NCBI RefSeq assembly: GCF_023276435.1
Contig: NZ_JALLPO010000005.1
Location: 186,001 to 250,000, forward strand
Direction: 5' to 3'
DNA length: 64,000 bases
Source: Sphaerisporangium perillae
Lineage (GTDB): Bacteria; Actinomycetota; Actinomycetes; Streptosporangiales; Streptosporangiaceae
Part shown: positions 24,747 through 35,550 of the stretch, one piece after another
How positions within the stretch are numbered: position 1 is the stretch's first letter
How the letters are laid out: every line of letters starts with the position of its first letter
Notes under the pieces: model-generated
The model's input: the letters and a program-made list of their open reading frames with translations, nothing else
Told to the model about the DNA's origin: nothing
Database searches by the model: none
Position numbers and translations under genes: made by a program

Positions 24747-26600
24747 CTACGGACGAAGCGCGCCGTCGACAAGCCCGTCGAACCCGAGCCGGACGACGTT
24801 CTCCGCCAGGGCGGCCGTTTCGCGCGCGGCTTCCTCGAACTCGATCAGCCTGCGGAACGCCGCACCGTAGACCCGCTGCTCGTCGACGGGCAACCGGGGG
24901 ATCCGCACCCGCCGGGCGTCCAGCCGGGTGGAGGCGGCCGACGCGCGGGCCGAACCGGCACCGCTCGCGACACGGAGAAAACCGGCCAGGAAATAGGGGT
25001 CGATGCGCTTCGGGTCTGCGCGGAACAGCAACAGTTGAGGGCCGAGCACCGATCCCGCAGTGGTCATCACCCGAGCGGCCGGGCCGCTCGGTGTCAGCGG
25101 GGTCACCACGTCCCCCGGCTCGGTGACGACCATGCCGGGTTCCCGGATCGTCCGGCCCGTGGGACCTCTGCCCTTCATGACGTCCCGTACGGTCAGCACC
25201 GGAAGACCACCATTGTCGGTCGCCATCCTCAGCGGTGCCTGGTGCACCGCGATCACCCCGGCCCGGAGCAGTTCGCCGACGGTGGTCATCGGCAGGTCCC
25301 TGCGATCCGCAGGCACGGCGAGGTCGGGGATCGCCCCGGCGAGCGTCTCGACGGTTGTGGCGAGTTGCTGCCGTACGTGGGGGAAGCCTGGAGCGGCCTC
25401 GCCGGACGCCACGAGATGACGTGGGGTGGACAGATCGACCTCGTGGTCGAGCAGATCGATGATGCGGACGGCACGGCTGACGCCGGGAAGTTCCGCTTGG
25501 GGGTCGCTGTCGAAACGCCGCCAGGCCGATTCGATCGGGGAGAGGTCGTCGGTGGCGTCCATCATGAGCACACTGGACGGAGGTTCCCGCCCTGGCGTCG
25601 GCCTGCGGAGTACCCACAGGTCCGGAGCCGAGCCGGAGCCGGGAGTCGCGCCAGGCGGCAGGGTGATGATCGCCCGCAGCGCCCCGGAGCGGAGCAGGTT
25701 GCTCCGGACGCGGCGGCCCGAACGGCGTCCGGCCGCGCTGGGAGGCATCATGATGACGACCAGGCCGCCGGGCCGGACATGGGCCAGGCAGTGCTGCACC
25801 CAGGCCAGCTCGGACTCTCCACGCGGCGGCAGGCCGTACTCCCAGCGATGGTCGCCGGCCAGCTCCTCGTAGCCCCAGTTCCGGTCGCCGAACGGCGGGT
25901 TGCACAGCACCGCGTCGACCTGCCGCTCGGGGAAGGCGTCGGCGCGCAACGCGTCTCCGGCCCGGACGGTCGCTTCTTTCCCGGCGAACCCTAGCCGGGC
26001 GGCCCCCAACCGGGCTGACGCCACGTCCATGTCCTGGCCGAGGACGCGCGTCGCGCCGCAGGCCAGCAGCAGCGTGCCGATGCCGCACGCCGGGTCGAGA
26101 ACCGTGTCGCCGTCCACCAGGCCCGCCATCACCCGGGCGACTTCCGGCGGGGTGTCGAGCAGGCGGCGTGAATGCGCCTCGATGTAGCGCTCGCACAGGA
26201 AGCCGAAAGCCTCCGCCTCGCCGGCCTGATCCGCCCACGCGCCGATGTCCCGGAGCAGATCGGCGTCGACCGCACCGGCGAGCCCGGAAAGGTCCGCTCC
26301 ACTCTGGCGAGCCAGCAGGAAGGCGCCGACCTGGCTGACCAGTTCGAGCAGGTGCAGATCGTCACCGGTGCCGCGGAGCCGCTGCCAGATCCGGTCGGCG
26401 GGAGAAGCGGTGAAGGCCTTGTCGCGCCGCCTGGCCCAGGCTTCGACGTCGCGCAGCGAGAACAACGGGTTGGACGCCGTCCCGCCGACAGGCCGGGGGA
26501 AGTCGTCGAAGCGTTTTCGCCAGTTGCTGACCGCGGGCCTGCCGACGTTCGCCAGGCGGGCGATGTCGCCGACGTTGACCGTGGCATCGTCGCCGCTCAT
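24747..26600 (-). CDS. HTH-fused N-6 adenine DNA methyltransferase
   Basis: A 617-residue protein. The N-terminus has a helix-turn-helix of excisionase/MerR style (VNVGDIARLANVGRPAVSNW). The methylase core follows with motif I DPACGIGTLLLA (about 168) and motif IV NPPFGD (about 231), as in HsdM-type enzymes. The last 200 residues resemble a target-recognition or HsdS-like half (VLTVRDVMKGRG; RIPRLPVDEQRVYGAAF), so it may recognise and methylate DNA alone. The ATG at 26600 overlaps the metallopeptidase stop (ATGA). It differs from the hsdM of the same operon. Confidence 0.9.
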   Translation of the reverse strand: MSGDDATVNVGDIARLANVGRPAVSNWRKRFDDFPRPVGGTASNPLFSLRDVEAWARRRDKAFTASPADRIWQRLRGTGDDLHLLELVSQVGAFLLARQSGADLSGLAGAVDADLLRDIGAWADQAGEAEAFGFLCERYIEAHSRRLLDTPPEVARVMAGLVDGDTVLDPACGIGTLLLACGATRVLGQDMDVASARLGAARLGFAGKEATVRAGDALRADAFPERQVDAVLCNPPFGDRNWGYEELAGDHRWEYGLPPRGESELAWVQHCLAHVRPGGLVVIMMPPSAAGRRSGRRVRSNLLRSGALRAIITLPPGATPGSGSAPDLWVLRRPTPGREPPSSVLMMDATDDLSPIESAWRRFDSDPQAELPGVSRAVRIIDLLDHEVDLSTPRHLVASGEAAPGFPHVRQQLATTVETLAGAIPDLAVPADRRDLPMTTVGELLRAGVIAVHQAPLRMATDNGGLPVLTVRDVMKGRGPTGRTIREPGMVVTEPGDVVTPLTPSGPAARVMTTAGSVLGPQLLLFRADPKRIDPYFLAGFLRVASGAGSARASAASTRLDARRVRIPRLPVDEQRVYGAAFRRLIEFEEAARETAALAENVVRLGFDGLVDGALRP

Positions 26601-27328
26601 CGGGTGTCCTCGGGGAGCCACAGGTCGACTCCCGCCCGCTTGAGACGGTCACGCCGGATCTCGTAACCGGGCATCGCCAGCGAGACGATCTTCCAGAACC
26701 CCGGACCGTGATCACGGTGGCGGAGGTGCGCCAGCTCGTGGAGCAGGACGTAGTCGATCAGGTCGGGAGACAGCTGCATGGTCGCCCAGTGGATGTTGAC
26801 CTGGCCGTCCGCCGAGCAGGAGCCCCAGCGGTAGCCGAGCGGCATCACCCGCAGCCCCGAGACGGCCACCCCGACGCGCTCGGCCCATGGGGTGATCCGG
26901 CGGCGCAGCCAGGGATCGCCGACCTTTTGGTACCAGCGGACGAGATGGCGGGGGGCATCAGCCGTATTGGCCTTGGCGAGCTCCAGCCGGCCGCGTACGA
27001 GCCGCACCGGCCCCTCGTCCACCAGCAGCAGCCGGTAGGAGCGGCCGAGGTAGGGGAAGCCCTCGCCGGAGACGTACTCCCGCTCGGGCCTCGGGTCGCC
27101 GAGAGACCTGCGCTCAGCGAGCTTGCCGTACAGCCAGCGACGGCGGGAGGTGATGATCTTGACCAGGGTGTCGCGGTCGGTCTCCGGGGGGACCACGGCC
27201 GTCACCGAGGCGTCCCGTTCGACGGTGAGCCGGACCGAGCGCCGCCGGTCGGAGACCTCGACGGTCACATCGAGATCTCCAACGGTCAGCGAATCGGGAG
27301 TTGCCACGCTCACCAGCATGCCAGCCAT
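26597..27328 (-). CDS. YgjP-like M48-type metallopeptidase
   Basis: A 243-residue protein with the YgjP (DUF45) plan: an N-terminal beta-rich half, RWGSCSADGQVNIHW, then the zinc motif HELAHLRHRDHG near residue 198 followed by FW. Such proteins often accompany hsdR genes; their role in restriction is not established. It follows hsdR by 5 bp and its stop overlaps the HTH-methylase start. Starts at 27328, 27319 or 27310 are all possible. Confidence 0.88.
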   Translation of the reverse strand: MAGMLVSVATPDSLTVGDLDVTVEVSDRRRSVRLTVERDASVTAVVPPETDRDTLVKIITSRRRWLYGKLAERRSLGDPRPEREYVSGEGFPYLGRSYRLLLVDEGPVRLVRGRLELAKANTADAPRHLVRWYQKVGDPWLRRRITPWAERVGVAVSGLRVMPLGYRWGSCSADGQVNIHWATMQLSPDLIDYVLLHELAHLRHRDHGPGFWKIVSLAMPGYEIRRDRLKRAGVDLWLPEDTR

Positions 27329-27333
27329 CCAGG

Positions 27334-30300
27334 TCAGCCCCGGACGATCTTGTTCCGGTTGTGCTCGATGACGTCGAACAGCTTGTCGGCCAGCTCGGCG
27401 ATCTGCTGGTAGCCGCAGACGTCCAGCAACTCCCGGGCGATCTGGTTGCGGAACGCCTCCTTGTCGGTCTCCTTGTGCCAGAAGTCCCGCCGGGTCGTCA
27501 CCTCGACGGCGAGCCCGTGGACCGTCCGCGCCACGTCGGCCAGCGCGGCCCCGGCATCCGCGGGCAGCACCCCGTCGTGGTGGGTCTCGGCCAGCAGCAC
27601 CCCGTAGAGCGGGCCCTCCACCGGGCCGAGCCCGTGCGGATACTCCGGACGCTCGTCGCGGGCCTCGCTGATGAGCGTGGCGAAGGCGAGCACCTGCTGC
27701 TCGAAGTTCTCCTTGAACTCCTCAAGGATCCGCTCCAGCCGCTCGCTGAGCCTGCGGTAGCGCTCCGGGTCCTCGGCCAGGTGCACGTCGATGTGGTGCC
27801 GGAGCGCGTGCTCCATCTCCGAGGCCTTGGCCCGGGAACCTCCCGCCATGGCCGCCACTTTGGTGTCGAAGTCGGGGGAGGTGAGCGCGACCGGTGGCAG
27901 ATTCTGCTCCACGCCGAGCGACTCCACATGCTGGTCGATCAGGTCGCGGATCTTCGCCCCGTACAGGCTCGGGTCGAACTCACCGTCAGCGACCCGGTAC
28001 CGGCGCGCGGTGCGCAGCTTGATCAGCGCGAACAGCTTCACGTCCGCCAGGTACGGCTTCGCCTCAGGATTGGGCAGCACCGCGTCGACCGTGGTGAGGA
28101 ACCCCTTCAGCTCCACCTCGAACCGGTCGCGCAGTTGCAGGTCCGCCAGCAGCTCGACGCAGTCCTCGACTACGCGGTCCCGAAGCCCGGGGTCGTCGGC
28201 GTCCGCCAGCCGGATCCCGCGGTCGGTGAAGAGCATCCGGAGCCTGGCCCGCTGCGGTTCCAGCTTGAGGGCCTCGTCGGTGATGTCCTTCAGCGCCCCG
28301 CGGATGTCCTCCTCCGCGTAGGCCTTCAACGCCTCGTTGAGATGGTTGGCGACGCCGAAGTAGTCGACCACGTAACCGCACTTCTTCTGCGGACCGTCCA
28401 CGCGGTTGACCCGGGCGATCGCCTGGAGCAGCTCGGCCTCCCTCAGCGAGCGGTCGATGTACATGACCTGCTCGATCGGGGCGTCGAACCCGGTGAGCAG
28501 CATCGACTTGACGATCAGGAAGGCGATCGGGCGTTCCTCATCCTCGCCGAACGGGTGGGTGAACGCCTCGATCCGCCGATCCTGCCCGGCCGGGTCGGTC
28601 CACTCGTGGTAGTCGGCCGTGTCGTTGCCGTCCGCCGAGATCACCGGCGTGAAGTCCATCCGCCGGATCAGGTCGAGACGCCTGGCCGCCGTGACCAGGA
28701 ACTTTCTGCGACTCTTCAGCTCGTTCGGGTCCACCTTGAGCAGGTGGGCGGGCAGGCCCTCGATCTCTCTGACCAGCTCGTCCCTGGCCGCGATCAGCGC
28801 CGTACGGTACCGCAGGGTGGCGAGCCGACTGGAGGCCACCAGCTGTGCCTTGTACCCGCCGGGCAGCACGGTCTCGACGTAGTGCCGCAGCATGCTCCGG
28901 GCCTTGGCCGCGATGAGCTTCTCGGCCTCCAGCACGTCGCCCTTGGTCGCGTAGCGCTTCTGCAGCTGCTCACGCTGCTCGTCGGTGAGGTCGAACATGT
29001 CCTCGAAGACCTCGTCGAGGTCCCGGCCGTCGCGTACCGCGCCCTTGGTGGCGTACCCCTCGTAGAAGATCGGCACGATGACGCCGTCCTCCTCGGCCTC
29101 CTTGAGCCGGTACTTGTCGATGAAGTCGCCGAAAATCTCCATCGTGGTCTTCCTCGCCCGGCGCTCCTTGATGATCGGCGTGCCGGTGAACCCGATGCGG
29201 GCGCAGTTGGGGAGCGCTTCCAGGAGGTTGGCGTGCAGGGCCGAGCCGTGCGAGCGGTGCGCCTCGTCGATGAGCACCAGGATCGACTCGTCGGTGTTCA
29301 ACTCCCCGCCGAAGGCCGAGTTCCGGTCGCTCACGCCGGTGCCGCGGCCCCGTACGTCCTGCTGCTTCTGGATCATCACGAAGACGACGCCGGGACCGTG
29401 CTTGGCGAGGTCCGCCTTGGCCTCCTCGACGCTCTTCGCGATGTCAACCTTTTCGCCGGTCAGCCGCATCGTCTCGCTGAGCTGGGTCTGCAGCTGGGTC
29501 CGGTCGGTGACCAGCACGACCTTCATGTCGTCCAGTCCTGGCGTCATCCGGAGCTTGCGGACCAGGAAGGTCATGGTCAGGCTCTTGCCGGAGCCCTGGG
29601 TGTGCCAGATGATGCCGCCCCGCCGGTCCTGCCGGCCATCGCGCTTCCTGGACGGCTGGGTGCGCAGGTTCCGGACCGACTTCTCCACCGCGCGGTACTG
29701 CTGGTAGCGCGGCGCGGCCTTGACCGTGATCCCGTCCTTGGTGGGCAGGAACGTCACATAGTTGTGCGCGATGTCGAGCAGCCTTCTCGGGTGCAGGACG
29801 ACTCCCGCCAGGATCTCCTGGCCGCGCACCGTGCCACCCACCTGGTCGGCCAGTTCCTCCTTGGAGAGGGGGAAGGGGTCCCGCCACGGTACGTAGTGCT
29901 CAGCCTCGGCGGTGAAGGTGCCGAGGCGCGCGTCCTCTCCGGAGGCGGCGACGGTGAGCTGCACGGTGGTGAAGAGCTTCGGCACGCCCTGCCCGGGGCT
30001 GAACGGCGGGCACTCGGCGTAACGACGGAGTTGCTTGACGGCCTGCGCCGTGGCGTCGTTTCCGGGGCGCTTGCACTCGACCACCACGAGTGGGATGCCG
30101 TTCACGAACAGCACCAGGTCTAGGACGACGTAATTCTTCGGCCCATGCTTGCCGGGGATGTTCACCCGGAACTGGCTGACCACAGTGAAGTCGTTGGCCG
30201 GTAAACCGGCCGGGTGCCAGTCGATGAAGTGGATCTGCTGGTCACGGCCCTGGTTCCAGCCGTCCAGCCCGGCGATGGGGATGCCGTTGATCAGGCGCTC

Positions 30301-30594
30301 GGTGGCCTTCTGGTTGGCCTCCAGCAGGCTGGATGGACCGGGCCGGCGTAGCGCGTTGACCGCCTGGCTGATCCGATGCTCGTCCAGCCATGGTTTACCG
30401 TCAGGGCCGAGGTTGATGCGATGAATAGCCGCCCGAAGCCTACGCTCCAGAAAGACCTCGTCGAACGAGCCCCGCTCCGACCGCTCCGGGTCCAGCACGG
30501 CCAACGCCCCCACCTCGGCCCCGGGTAAGTGGGTCCACCCCATCTTTTTAAACTGGTTGATGAGGGGCGCCTCGACCTCGCTGTACTCACTCAC
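27334..30594 (-). CDS. hsdR: Type I restriction endonuclease subunit R
   Basis: A 1086-residue motor/nuclease subunit. The N-terminal nuclease has the PD-ExK-like residues Asp159 (VVLDL) and Glu173-x-Lys175 (VECKRPG). The helicase follows with Walker A TQGSGKSLT (about 335), DEAH-type LIDEAHRSHG (about 443), and motif III/VI regions (GFTGTPI; AIARVNRVDG). A long C-terminal helical domain binds HsdM. It translocates and cleaves unmodified DNA when bound to HsdS/HsdM. A 143-bp gap separates it from hsdS, so it may have its own promoter. The length is normal for the family. Confidence 0.95.
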   Translation of the reverse strand: MSEYSEVEAPLINQFKKMGWTHLPGAEVGALAVLDPERSERGSFDEVFLERRLRAAIHRINLGPDGKPWLDEHRISQAVNALRRPGPSSLLEANQKATERLINGIPIAGLDGWNQGRDQQIHFIDWHPAGLPANDFTVVSQFRVNIPGKHGPKNYVVLDLVLFVNGIPLVVVECKRPGNDATAQAVKQLRRYAECPPFSPGQGVPKLFTTVQLTVAASGEDARLGTFTAEAEHYVPWRDPFPLSKEELADQVGGTVRGQEILAGVVLHPRRLLDIAHNYVTFLPTKDGITVKAAPRYQQYRAVEKSVRNLRTQPSRKRDGRQDRRGGIIWHTQGSGKSLTMTFLVRKLRMTPGLDDMKVVLVTDRTQLQTQLSETMRLTGEKVDIAKSVEEAKADLAKHGPGVVFVMIQKQQDVRGRGTGVSDRNSAFGGELNTDESILVLIDEAHRSHGSALHANLLEALPNCARIGFTGTPIIKERRARKTTMEIFGDFIDKYRLKEAEEDGVIVPIFYEGYATKGAVRDGRDLDEVFEDMFDLTDEQREQLQKRYATKGDVLEAEKLIAAKARSMLRHYVETVLPGGYKAQLVASSRLATLRYRTALIAARDELVREIEGLPAHLLKVDPNELKSRRKFLVTAARRLDLIRRMDFTPVISADGNDTADYHEWTDPAGQDRRIEAFTHPFGEDEERPIAFLIVKSMLLTGFDAPIEQVMYIDRSLREAELLQAIARVNRVDGPQKKCGYVVDYFGVANHLNEALKAYAEEDIRGALKDITDEALKLEPQRARLRMLFTDRGIRLADADDPGLRDRVVEDCVELLADLQLRDRFEVELKGFLTTVDAVLPNPEAKPYLADVKLFALIKLRTARRYRVADGEFDPSLYGAKIRDLIDQHVESLGVEQNLPPVALTSPDFDTKVAAMAGGSRAKASEMEHALRHHIDVHLAEDPERYRRLSERLERILEEFKENFEQQVLAFATLISEARDERPEYPHGLGPVEGPLYGVLLAETHHDGVLPADAGAALADVARTVHGLAVEVTTRRDFWHKETDKEAFRNQIARELLDVCGYQQIAELADKLFDVIEHNRNKIVRG

Positions 30595-30737
30595 CGGACT
30601 CCTCTCCCCTCATCGTCGTCCCACCCGACCACCGCCAGGTGTTGGCTCGTTGCGCGAACTGATGCGTGCTGAGAAATATCCCCGAGCGAAATTGGTGATC
30701 TAGTCTTTCTCTGCAAAGGATTACCTCGAACTGCGCC

Positions 30738-31883
30738 TTACAGGGCGTCTTCCACGTCTTTCGCCCGAACCCGCCCAGAAAGCAGGTCGTCCATCAAGCC
30801 ATGCTTCAACGACTTGAGTTTCTCGCGTTCCTTAAGGGTGTCCCGCAATTCGGCATCGCCGCACTTCAGAATTCTGGCAATTCGATCCTGTGTGGCGAGA
30901 TCGGGAACGGCTACCCTGAGTCTTCCTACGGTGGATCCGCTGATCTTTGCCATACTCTCCGATGTCCCCTGGGAGATCGATTGAATTTGACGGCGCAGTG
31001 GAGAGCTTCGCAAGACAATCTCTAGGTACTCGGCCCTACATGTCGGGCGTGGAGAAAGGCGCATCATAAGATCAGGATAGATGCAGGGCCATCCGACACC
31101 CTGGTACCTGCCTACTAGACCGACAAGATCCCTGGTATTTGCTCGGCTCATAAGAAGATCGCCATCCGTGAGCATAGCTGAAACGTTTCGCGTAGCTCCG
31201 ACAGGGACGTTTTTCAGCTGCAATGGCCGAAACCCCGAAGTGGTAAGGCAACCTAATCCGAGTGCGAGCAGGCCAGTCCAAGAATCGACCGCTTGCGGCG
31301 AGTAGCCATTTTTGGGGTTCTGAGTCAAGTAATCTCGTAGAGAACTTTCTTGGACTGTTACTGACCGTAGTAGCGCATCCGTCAGTCCTATTTGGCGAAG
31401 ATGAAGCTTATTTGCGAGTCGGCCAGTAGATGTGAGCTGAGCGTCGAGGGAGTCAAAGATCTCCATAATCCGCCGTTGCTCTCCGATAGGTGGTTTAGGA
31501 AGCTTAAGTTGTCCTATTTCCCCTTGTGTAACCAGAGGTTGACCGGTTTGGCTTCGGAGTCTGCCGAGACCAAGCCAGTTCAGGTAGTAAACCAGAAAAT
31601 GAAGGTTCCATCCTGGAGCTATATGGGTAGCCCATAGAGCGTTATCCGTTACCCACGCATCTTCCTCGACAAGATGGACGGATCCGCAATATTCGCCGAC
31701 TCTACCAATCGTAAAAGTCGGCCGATTGGTCAGTGGTCTAGTTGTGCGTCCTGTTATGCCATTCCCTCCATATACTGGAATTTCCGCCAGCAAAGAGCTT
31801 CCGGTGTCATGGCTTACTGGAAGGCCACTCGAAAGGGTGACGTCTGTGCGCAACATAATTGTATTCCATGGCGGGCTAACCAT
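30738..31883 (-). CDS. hsdS: Type I restriction specificity subunit S
   Basis: A 381-residue DNA-recognition subunit with two target-recognition halves, each closed by a conserved helical spacer ([20 protein letters not shown], about 140-160, and [20 protein letters not shown] near 340). It sets the methylation/cleavage sequence. Its DNA is visibly richer in A and T than every neighbour, a usual sign of imported specificity genes. Its ATG overlaps the hsdM stop by 8 bp. The second half starts closer to the first spacer than usual, but both domains look complete. Confidence 0.9.
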   Translation of the reverse strand: MVSPPWNTIMLRTDVTLSSGLPVSHDTGSSLLAEIPVYGGNGITGRTTRPLTNRPTFTIGRVGEYCGSVHLVEEDAWVTDNALWATHIAPGWNLHFLVYYLNWLGLGRLRSQTGQPLVTQGEIGQLKLPKPPIGEQRRIMEIFDSLDAQLTSTGRLANKLHLRQIGLTDALLRSVTVQESSLRDYLTQNPKNGYSPQAVDSWTGLLALGLGCLTTSGFRPLQLKNVPVGATRNVSAMLTDGDLLMSRANTRDLVGLVGRYQGVGWPCIYPDLMMRLSPRPTCRAEYLEIVLRSSPLRRQIQSISQGTSESMAKISGSTVGRLRVAVPDLATQDRIARILKCGDAELRDTLKEREKLKSLKHGLMDDLLSGRVRAKDVEDAL

Positions 31884-34398
31884 AGCCGAGCTCCTTTAGG
31901 AATGAGTCAAATCGAGTGGCAGTAGCCTTCTGTTCTGATTCAAGATGGCGAAGAGTTACCGCATATTTGTCTATCCAGGTGCGGTAGCGGACCGTAATTT
32001 TTCGGCGATTAAGGGCCACCTGCTCGTCAAGTCGGCCAGTCAGATCGGTCTTGACGATGCGGAGCACCAGACTTTTTGTCTGTTCATCGGCCGTCTCGCC
32101 GGGTTGCTGGTCGACTAGGTAGGATATTGGATCTTCCAGCAGTAGGCCCAGTTGTCCCGCCTCTGCTGCATTCTGGATGTCTTTGAGCATGGGGGCACAG
32201 GCCGTATGCAACTTGGAGAGAAACGCCTGTTCCAGCTCCTTGACGGCCTTCTTGGCTGCGGTGAGGTCAGCCTTGAGCTTCTTTAGCTCGACCGGGCTCA
32301 GCGTCTCCTCCGGCTCGTCGATTTCCTCGTCATCGCTTGGGGTCGGGGTGGCCGCCTTGACCTGGGCGTCGAGCTCGGCTCGGCGGGCTTCGGCCTCCTC
32401 TAGCTGGGCCAGGTAGTCGGGTAGCAGGAGGGGGACCACGCGGTGTTCGCGGGCCCTGCGGCGTTGGGTGGCGAGGCGGGCCTTGTCGCGGCTGTCTTCT
32501 ACGTCGGTCTCGAAGGCGGACTCGATGGTGGAGAGCCAACCCCTGACGACGCCGCTGAACTGGTTGTAGGACAGGGTTCGGATGTCGTACTGGGCCTCGC
32601 CCCACCAGGCGGCGATCACGCCGGCCAGTTCGAAGCGGTCGAGCAGACCGAGCGGTGACAGCTCGGCGACGAACGACTCCAGCAGCTCGGCCCGGACTTC
32701 CATGACCTTCTTCGTCGCGGGGAGTTCGACGAGGCGCTTGCTGTGGCGCTCCCACCACTCGTCGAACGCCGCACGCAGCCGGTCTTCCGCCGCCTTGGTC
32801 AACGATGGGATGCGCTCGGCGGTGGCCTCCCAGCCCTCGGGGAGGAAGTCGTAGTAGTCGGCGTCCCGCTCGGCGAAAAGCGCGTGCGGGTCGACGTCGA
32901 AGGCGGCGAACAGCGGCTCGAACGCGCGGACTTCGGCCTTGGGGACGCCACCGTGCAGGTGCGCGCGTACGTCCTGGGGCTCGGGCGGCGGGGTGTTGTC
33001 GACGTAGCGGCGGATGTTGAGGTTGAACTCGTTCTCCCGCAGCTCCTCGATGTCCACCACGCGGGCGAAGCCCGGGATGTCGCGGTAGTCCTCGAAGGCG
33101 GAGACGATCTTCTCTGCGTGCTGGGGGTCGAGGTAGTTCTGCGCACGGCCGGAGGTGTACTCCCGGTCGGCGTTGATGAACAGCACCTTGCCGCGCCGCT
33201 CCTCAGGTCGCCGGGCCGTACCCCGCAGGATCAGGATGCAGGCGGGGATGCCGGTGCCGTAGAACAGGTTGGCGGCGAGGCCGATGACCGCTTCCAGGCG
33301 GTCGTCCTCGATGATGCCCTGGCGGATCTTCTTCTCGTCCCCACCCCGGAAGAGCACACCGTGCGGCATGACGGAGGCGCCGACCCCGGTGGGGGTGAGT
33401 ACGGCCAGCACGTGCTGGGCGAACATCAGATCCGCCTTCTTGCCCGAGGGCGGCGTGTAGCCGTAGTGGAAGCGCTCCTTGTGCTCCAGCGTCGCCGGGT
33501 CGTAGTTCTGCGAGAACGGCGGGTTGGTCAGTACCCGGTCGAAGCGCATCAACTCGCCGCCGTCGACATGCTGGGGCGCGGCGAGCGTGTCCTCGTTGCG
33601 GATGTCGGCGTTGGCGACACCGTGCAGGATCATGTTCATCTTCGAGATGGACCAGGAGCCGCCGTCGTTCTCCTGCCCGTAGAGGGAAAGGTCGCGGACG
33701 TCCTGGCCGTGCTCGGCGATGTACTCCTTGGCGAAGATGAGCATGCCGCCCGACCCTGAGCAAGGGTCGTAGATCCGCATGCCCTGCTGCGGCTTCACCA
33801 GGCGGTTCATCATGCGGACCACGCCGCGCGGGGTGTAGAACTGGCCGCCCTTCTTGCCGCCTTCGTCGGCGAACTCGCCGATCAGGTACTCGTAGGCGGC
33901 ACCGAGCAGGTCGGGGAACTCGAAGTCGTCGTTGCGCAGGCGGTAGCGGTCGAAGTGGTCGATGAACTGCTGGATCTTCTTGTCCGGGATCGTGGTGTTG
34001 CCGATCCGCCGGGTGAAGTCGATGTGCCCGAGCACATCCTTCAGCGCGGTGTTCTCCTCCTCCAGCGCCTCAAGCGCCTTGTTGAGGAGATCGCCCGGCG
34101 CCTTCTTCCGGGACTCGTTCTTGATGTGGGTCCAGCGCGCCCGATCGGGCACGAAGAAGGCGCCCTGGTAGAGGAACGGCAGCTCGGCGGCCTGCTCGGC
34201 CTGCTCCCGGGTCTTCCCCTTGGCCTGCTGCTCCTCGACGACCTGCTCGCGCATCTCGTCGAACTGATCGGAGCAGCGCTTGAGGAAGAGCATCCCGAAG
34301 ATGTAGCGCCCGTACTCGGCGGCGTCCATCTTGCCGCGGAGGATGTCCGCCGCACCGAACAGGTGCAGTTCGAGTTGCGGCAGGGTCAGCTTCGCCAC
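31876..34398 (-). CDS. hsdM: Type I restriction-modification DNA methylase subunit M
   Basis: An 840-residue methylase. The N-terminal HsdM_N helical domain is followed by motif [11 protein letters not shown] (about 211) and motif IV NPPFSQ (about 290). Beyond residue 520 is a 300-residue extension with predicted coiled coil ([35 protein letters not shown]), making it longer than typical HsdM (about 500). The last 250 bp drift toward the low-GC composition of hsdS, suggesting the recombination edge lies inside this gene. GAAAGG precedes the GTG start. Confidence 0.95.
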   Translation of the reverse strand: MAKLTLPQLELHLFGAADILRGKMDAAEYGRYIFGMLFLKRCSDQFDEMREQVVEEQQAKGKTREQAEQAAELPFLYQGAFFVPDRARWTHIKNESRKKAPGDLLNKALEALEEENTALKDVLGHIDFTRRIGNTTIPDKKIQQFIDHFDRYRLRNDDFEFPDLLGAAYEYLIGEFADEGGKKGGQFYTPRGVVRMMNRLVKPQQGMRIYDPCSGSGGMLIFAKEYIAEHGQDVRDLSLYGQENDGGSWSISKMNMILHGVANADIRNEDTLAAPQHVDGGELMRFDRVLTNPPFSQNYDPATLEHKERFHYGYTPPSGKKADLMFAQHVLAVLTPTGVGASVMPHGVLFRGGDEKKIRQGIIEDDRLEAVIGLAANLFYGTGIPACILILRGTARRPEERRGKVLFINADREYTSGRAQNYLDPQHAEKIVSAFEDYRDIPGFARVVDIEELRENEFNLNIRRYVDNTPPPEPQDVRAHLHGGVPKAEVRAFEPLFAAFDVDPHALFAERDADYYDFLPEGWEATAERIPSLTKAAEDRLRAAFDEWWERHSKRLVELPATKKVMEVRAELLESFVAELSPLGLLDRFELAGVIAAWWGEAQYDIRTLSYNQFSGVVRGWLSTIESAFETDVEDSRDKARLATQRRRAREHRVVPLLLPDYLAQLEEAEARRAELDAQVKAATPTPSDDEEIDEPEETLSPVELKKLKADLTAAKKAVKELEQAFLSKLHTACAPMLKDIQNAAEAGQLGLLLEDPISYLVDQQPGETADEQTKSLVLRIVKTDLTGRLDEQVALNRRKITVRYRTWIDKYAVTLRHLESEQKATATRFDSFLKELGYG

Positions 34399-34653
34399 TG
34401 GCGGCCTTTCTGACAGGGGATCCCGAAGGACTCAGGCTAGCCACGCGGGACACCTGAACATCAGGCTTCCCGAACGCCCGCAACCCTACAGCTGCGAGTG
34501 CCGGTTTTCTATGCCTTCTGTCCGTGAATCCCAGTCACGTCCTCGGTTGCCTTGGAGTGGACAACGCAAGACCCGCCTCTGCGTAGGGGGCAAGGGGCGG
34601 GGCTCGTGTGTTTGGCTCCGGTCGAGTGGCGGGTCACGTCGGCGCGTTCCAGC

Positions 34654-35550
34654 TCAGCCGATGGAGAACGTGCTGTCGATGAGAGCGCTCGGGCGGGGCA
34701 GGGGGCCGGTGAGGTCTGACGTCGTGGCCACCAGGGCGGCGCGGGGCGTGGGGACGTTCTTCTTGAGGGGCCGGGGGAGGCCACGCCCCGGGTACTGGCT
34801 GAAGACGCCCGCTACATACCCATCGGCGACCTTCCAGGTGGTGCCGAGGGTGAGGGCCTGACCCAGGTCGTTGAGTCGTAGCCACCAGGTGATCTTCGTG
34901 TCGGCGACCGGCGTGAGGGAGCGCTTGCCGATCAGAGAGCGGAAGGTCGGCGACACCGCGTACAACTGGCGGAAGGTCATCGCGCCGGCGTATTCGGTGG
35001 CCTTCTTCCTGATGCCGTACTTGGACGGTTTCTTACTGGTCGCCGTGGTGACCAGCGCTTTCAGGGTGCTGGGCTCGAAGATGTTGATGATCTGGTCGCC
35101 GTACGCCGCTGAGACGCCGCCGCTTCGGCCCGCCAGGGCCCACGTCTTCCCGTCCGGCAGCACGGGCTGGTAGAGCGGCCCCGAACGGTAGAGCACGCCG
35201 TTCACGCTGATCGAGCGGTTCGAGCCGGTCTCGGCGTTCACCTTGTCGGCGTCCCAGCGGCCGTCGTCCAACTGGTCGCGCATCAGACGGCTGGGGGTGA
35301 AGGTCCGGGTGATGTCGGCCGCCCCGACACCGGAGCCGCCGAGCCGCAGCACGCCCCGGCGGACCGTCGACCAGATGGGGTGCCCCTTGTAGGACACGCC
35401 GCTGCTCTCGGCCACCTCCACCGCCAGGCGACCGGCGATCTGCGCTTTCAGCGCTTTCACCGGGTCCATCGCGGCCTGCGCGGTGGCCGGGGGAGTCAGC
35501 AGAGAGGTGGAGACCAAGGTTGCCGCCAACAAGGCGATCCAGCGTTTCAT
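34654..35550 (-). CDS. Secreted protein of unknown function
   Basis: A 298-residue exported protein. The signal peptide is MKRWIALLAATLVSTSLLTP ending near ATAQA, so the ATG at 35550 is chosen. The mature part has no catalytic motif I recognise; it is beta-rich (LLVTTATSK; KITWWLRLNDLG; SISVNGVLYRSG), vaguely like LppX/LprG-type lipid-binding proteins but without a lipobox. It is separated from the R-M genes by about 255 bp with nothing visible. Confidence 0.75.
   Translation of the reverse strand: MKRWIALLAATLVSTSLLTPPATAQAAMDPVKALKAQIAGRLAVEVAESSGVSYKGHPIWSTVRRGVLRLGGSGVGAADITRTFTPSRLMRDQLDDGRWDADKVNAETGSNRSISVNGVLYRSGPLYQPVLPDGKTWALAGRSGGVSAAYGDQIINIFEPSTLKALVTTATSKKPSKYGIRKKATEYAGAMTFRQLYAVSPTFRSLIGKRSLTPVADTKITWWLRLNDLGQALTLGTTWKVADGYVAGVFSQYPGRGLPRPLKKNVPTPRAALVATTSDLTGPLPRPSALIDSTFSIG

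Noticed and set aside
24162-25994. A 610-codon plus-strand frame opposite the methylase and kinase genes
   Set aside because: It crosses two well-supported minus-strand genes and shows no family signature; typical GC-rich shadow.
23223-26600. A full Pgl or BREX system
   Set aside because: Only a kinase and a methylase are present; no PglZ phosphatase or PglY/BrxC ATPase was found, so the name is not justified.
27301-30123. A 940-codon plus-strand open frame opposite hsdR
   Set aside because: It is an antisense shadow of a GC-rich gene; its composition is arginine/leucine/glycine-biased with no domain, while the minus-strand frame has full HsdR motifs.
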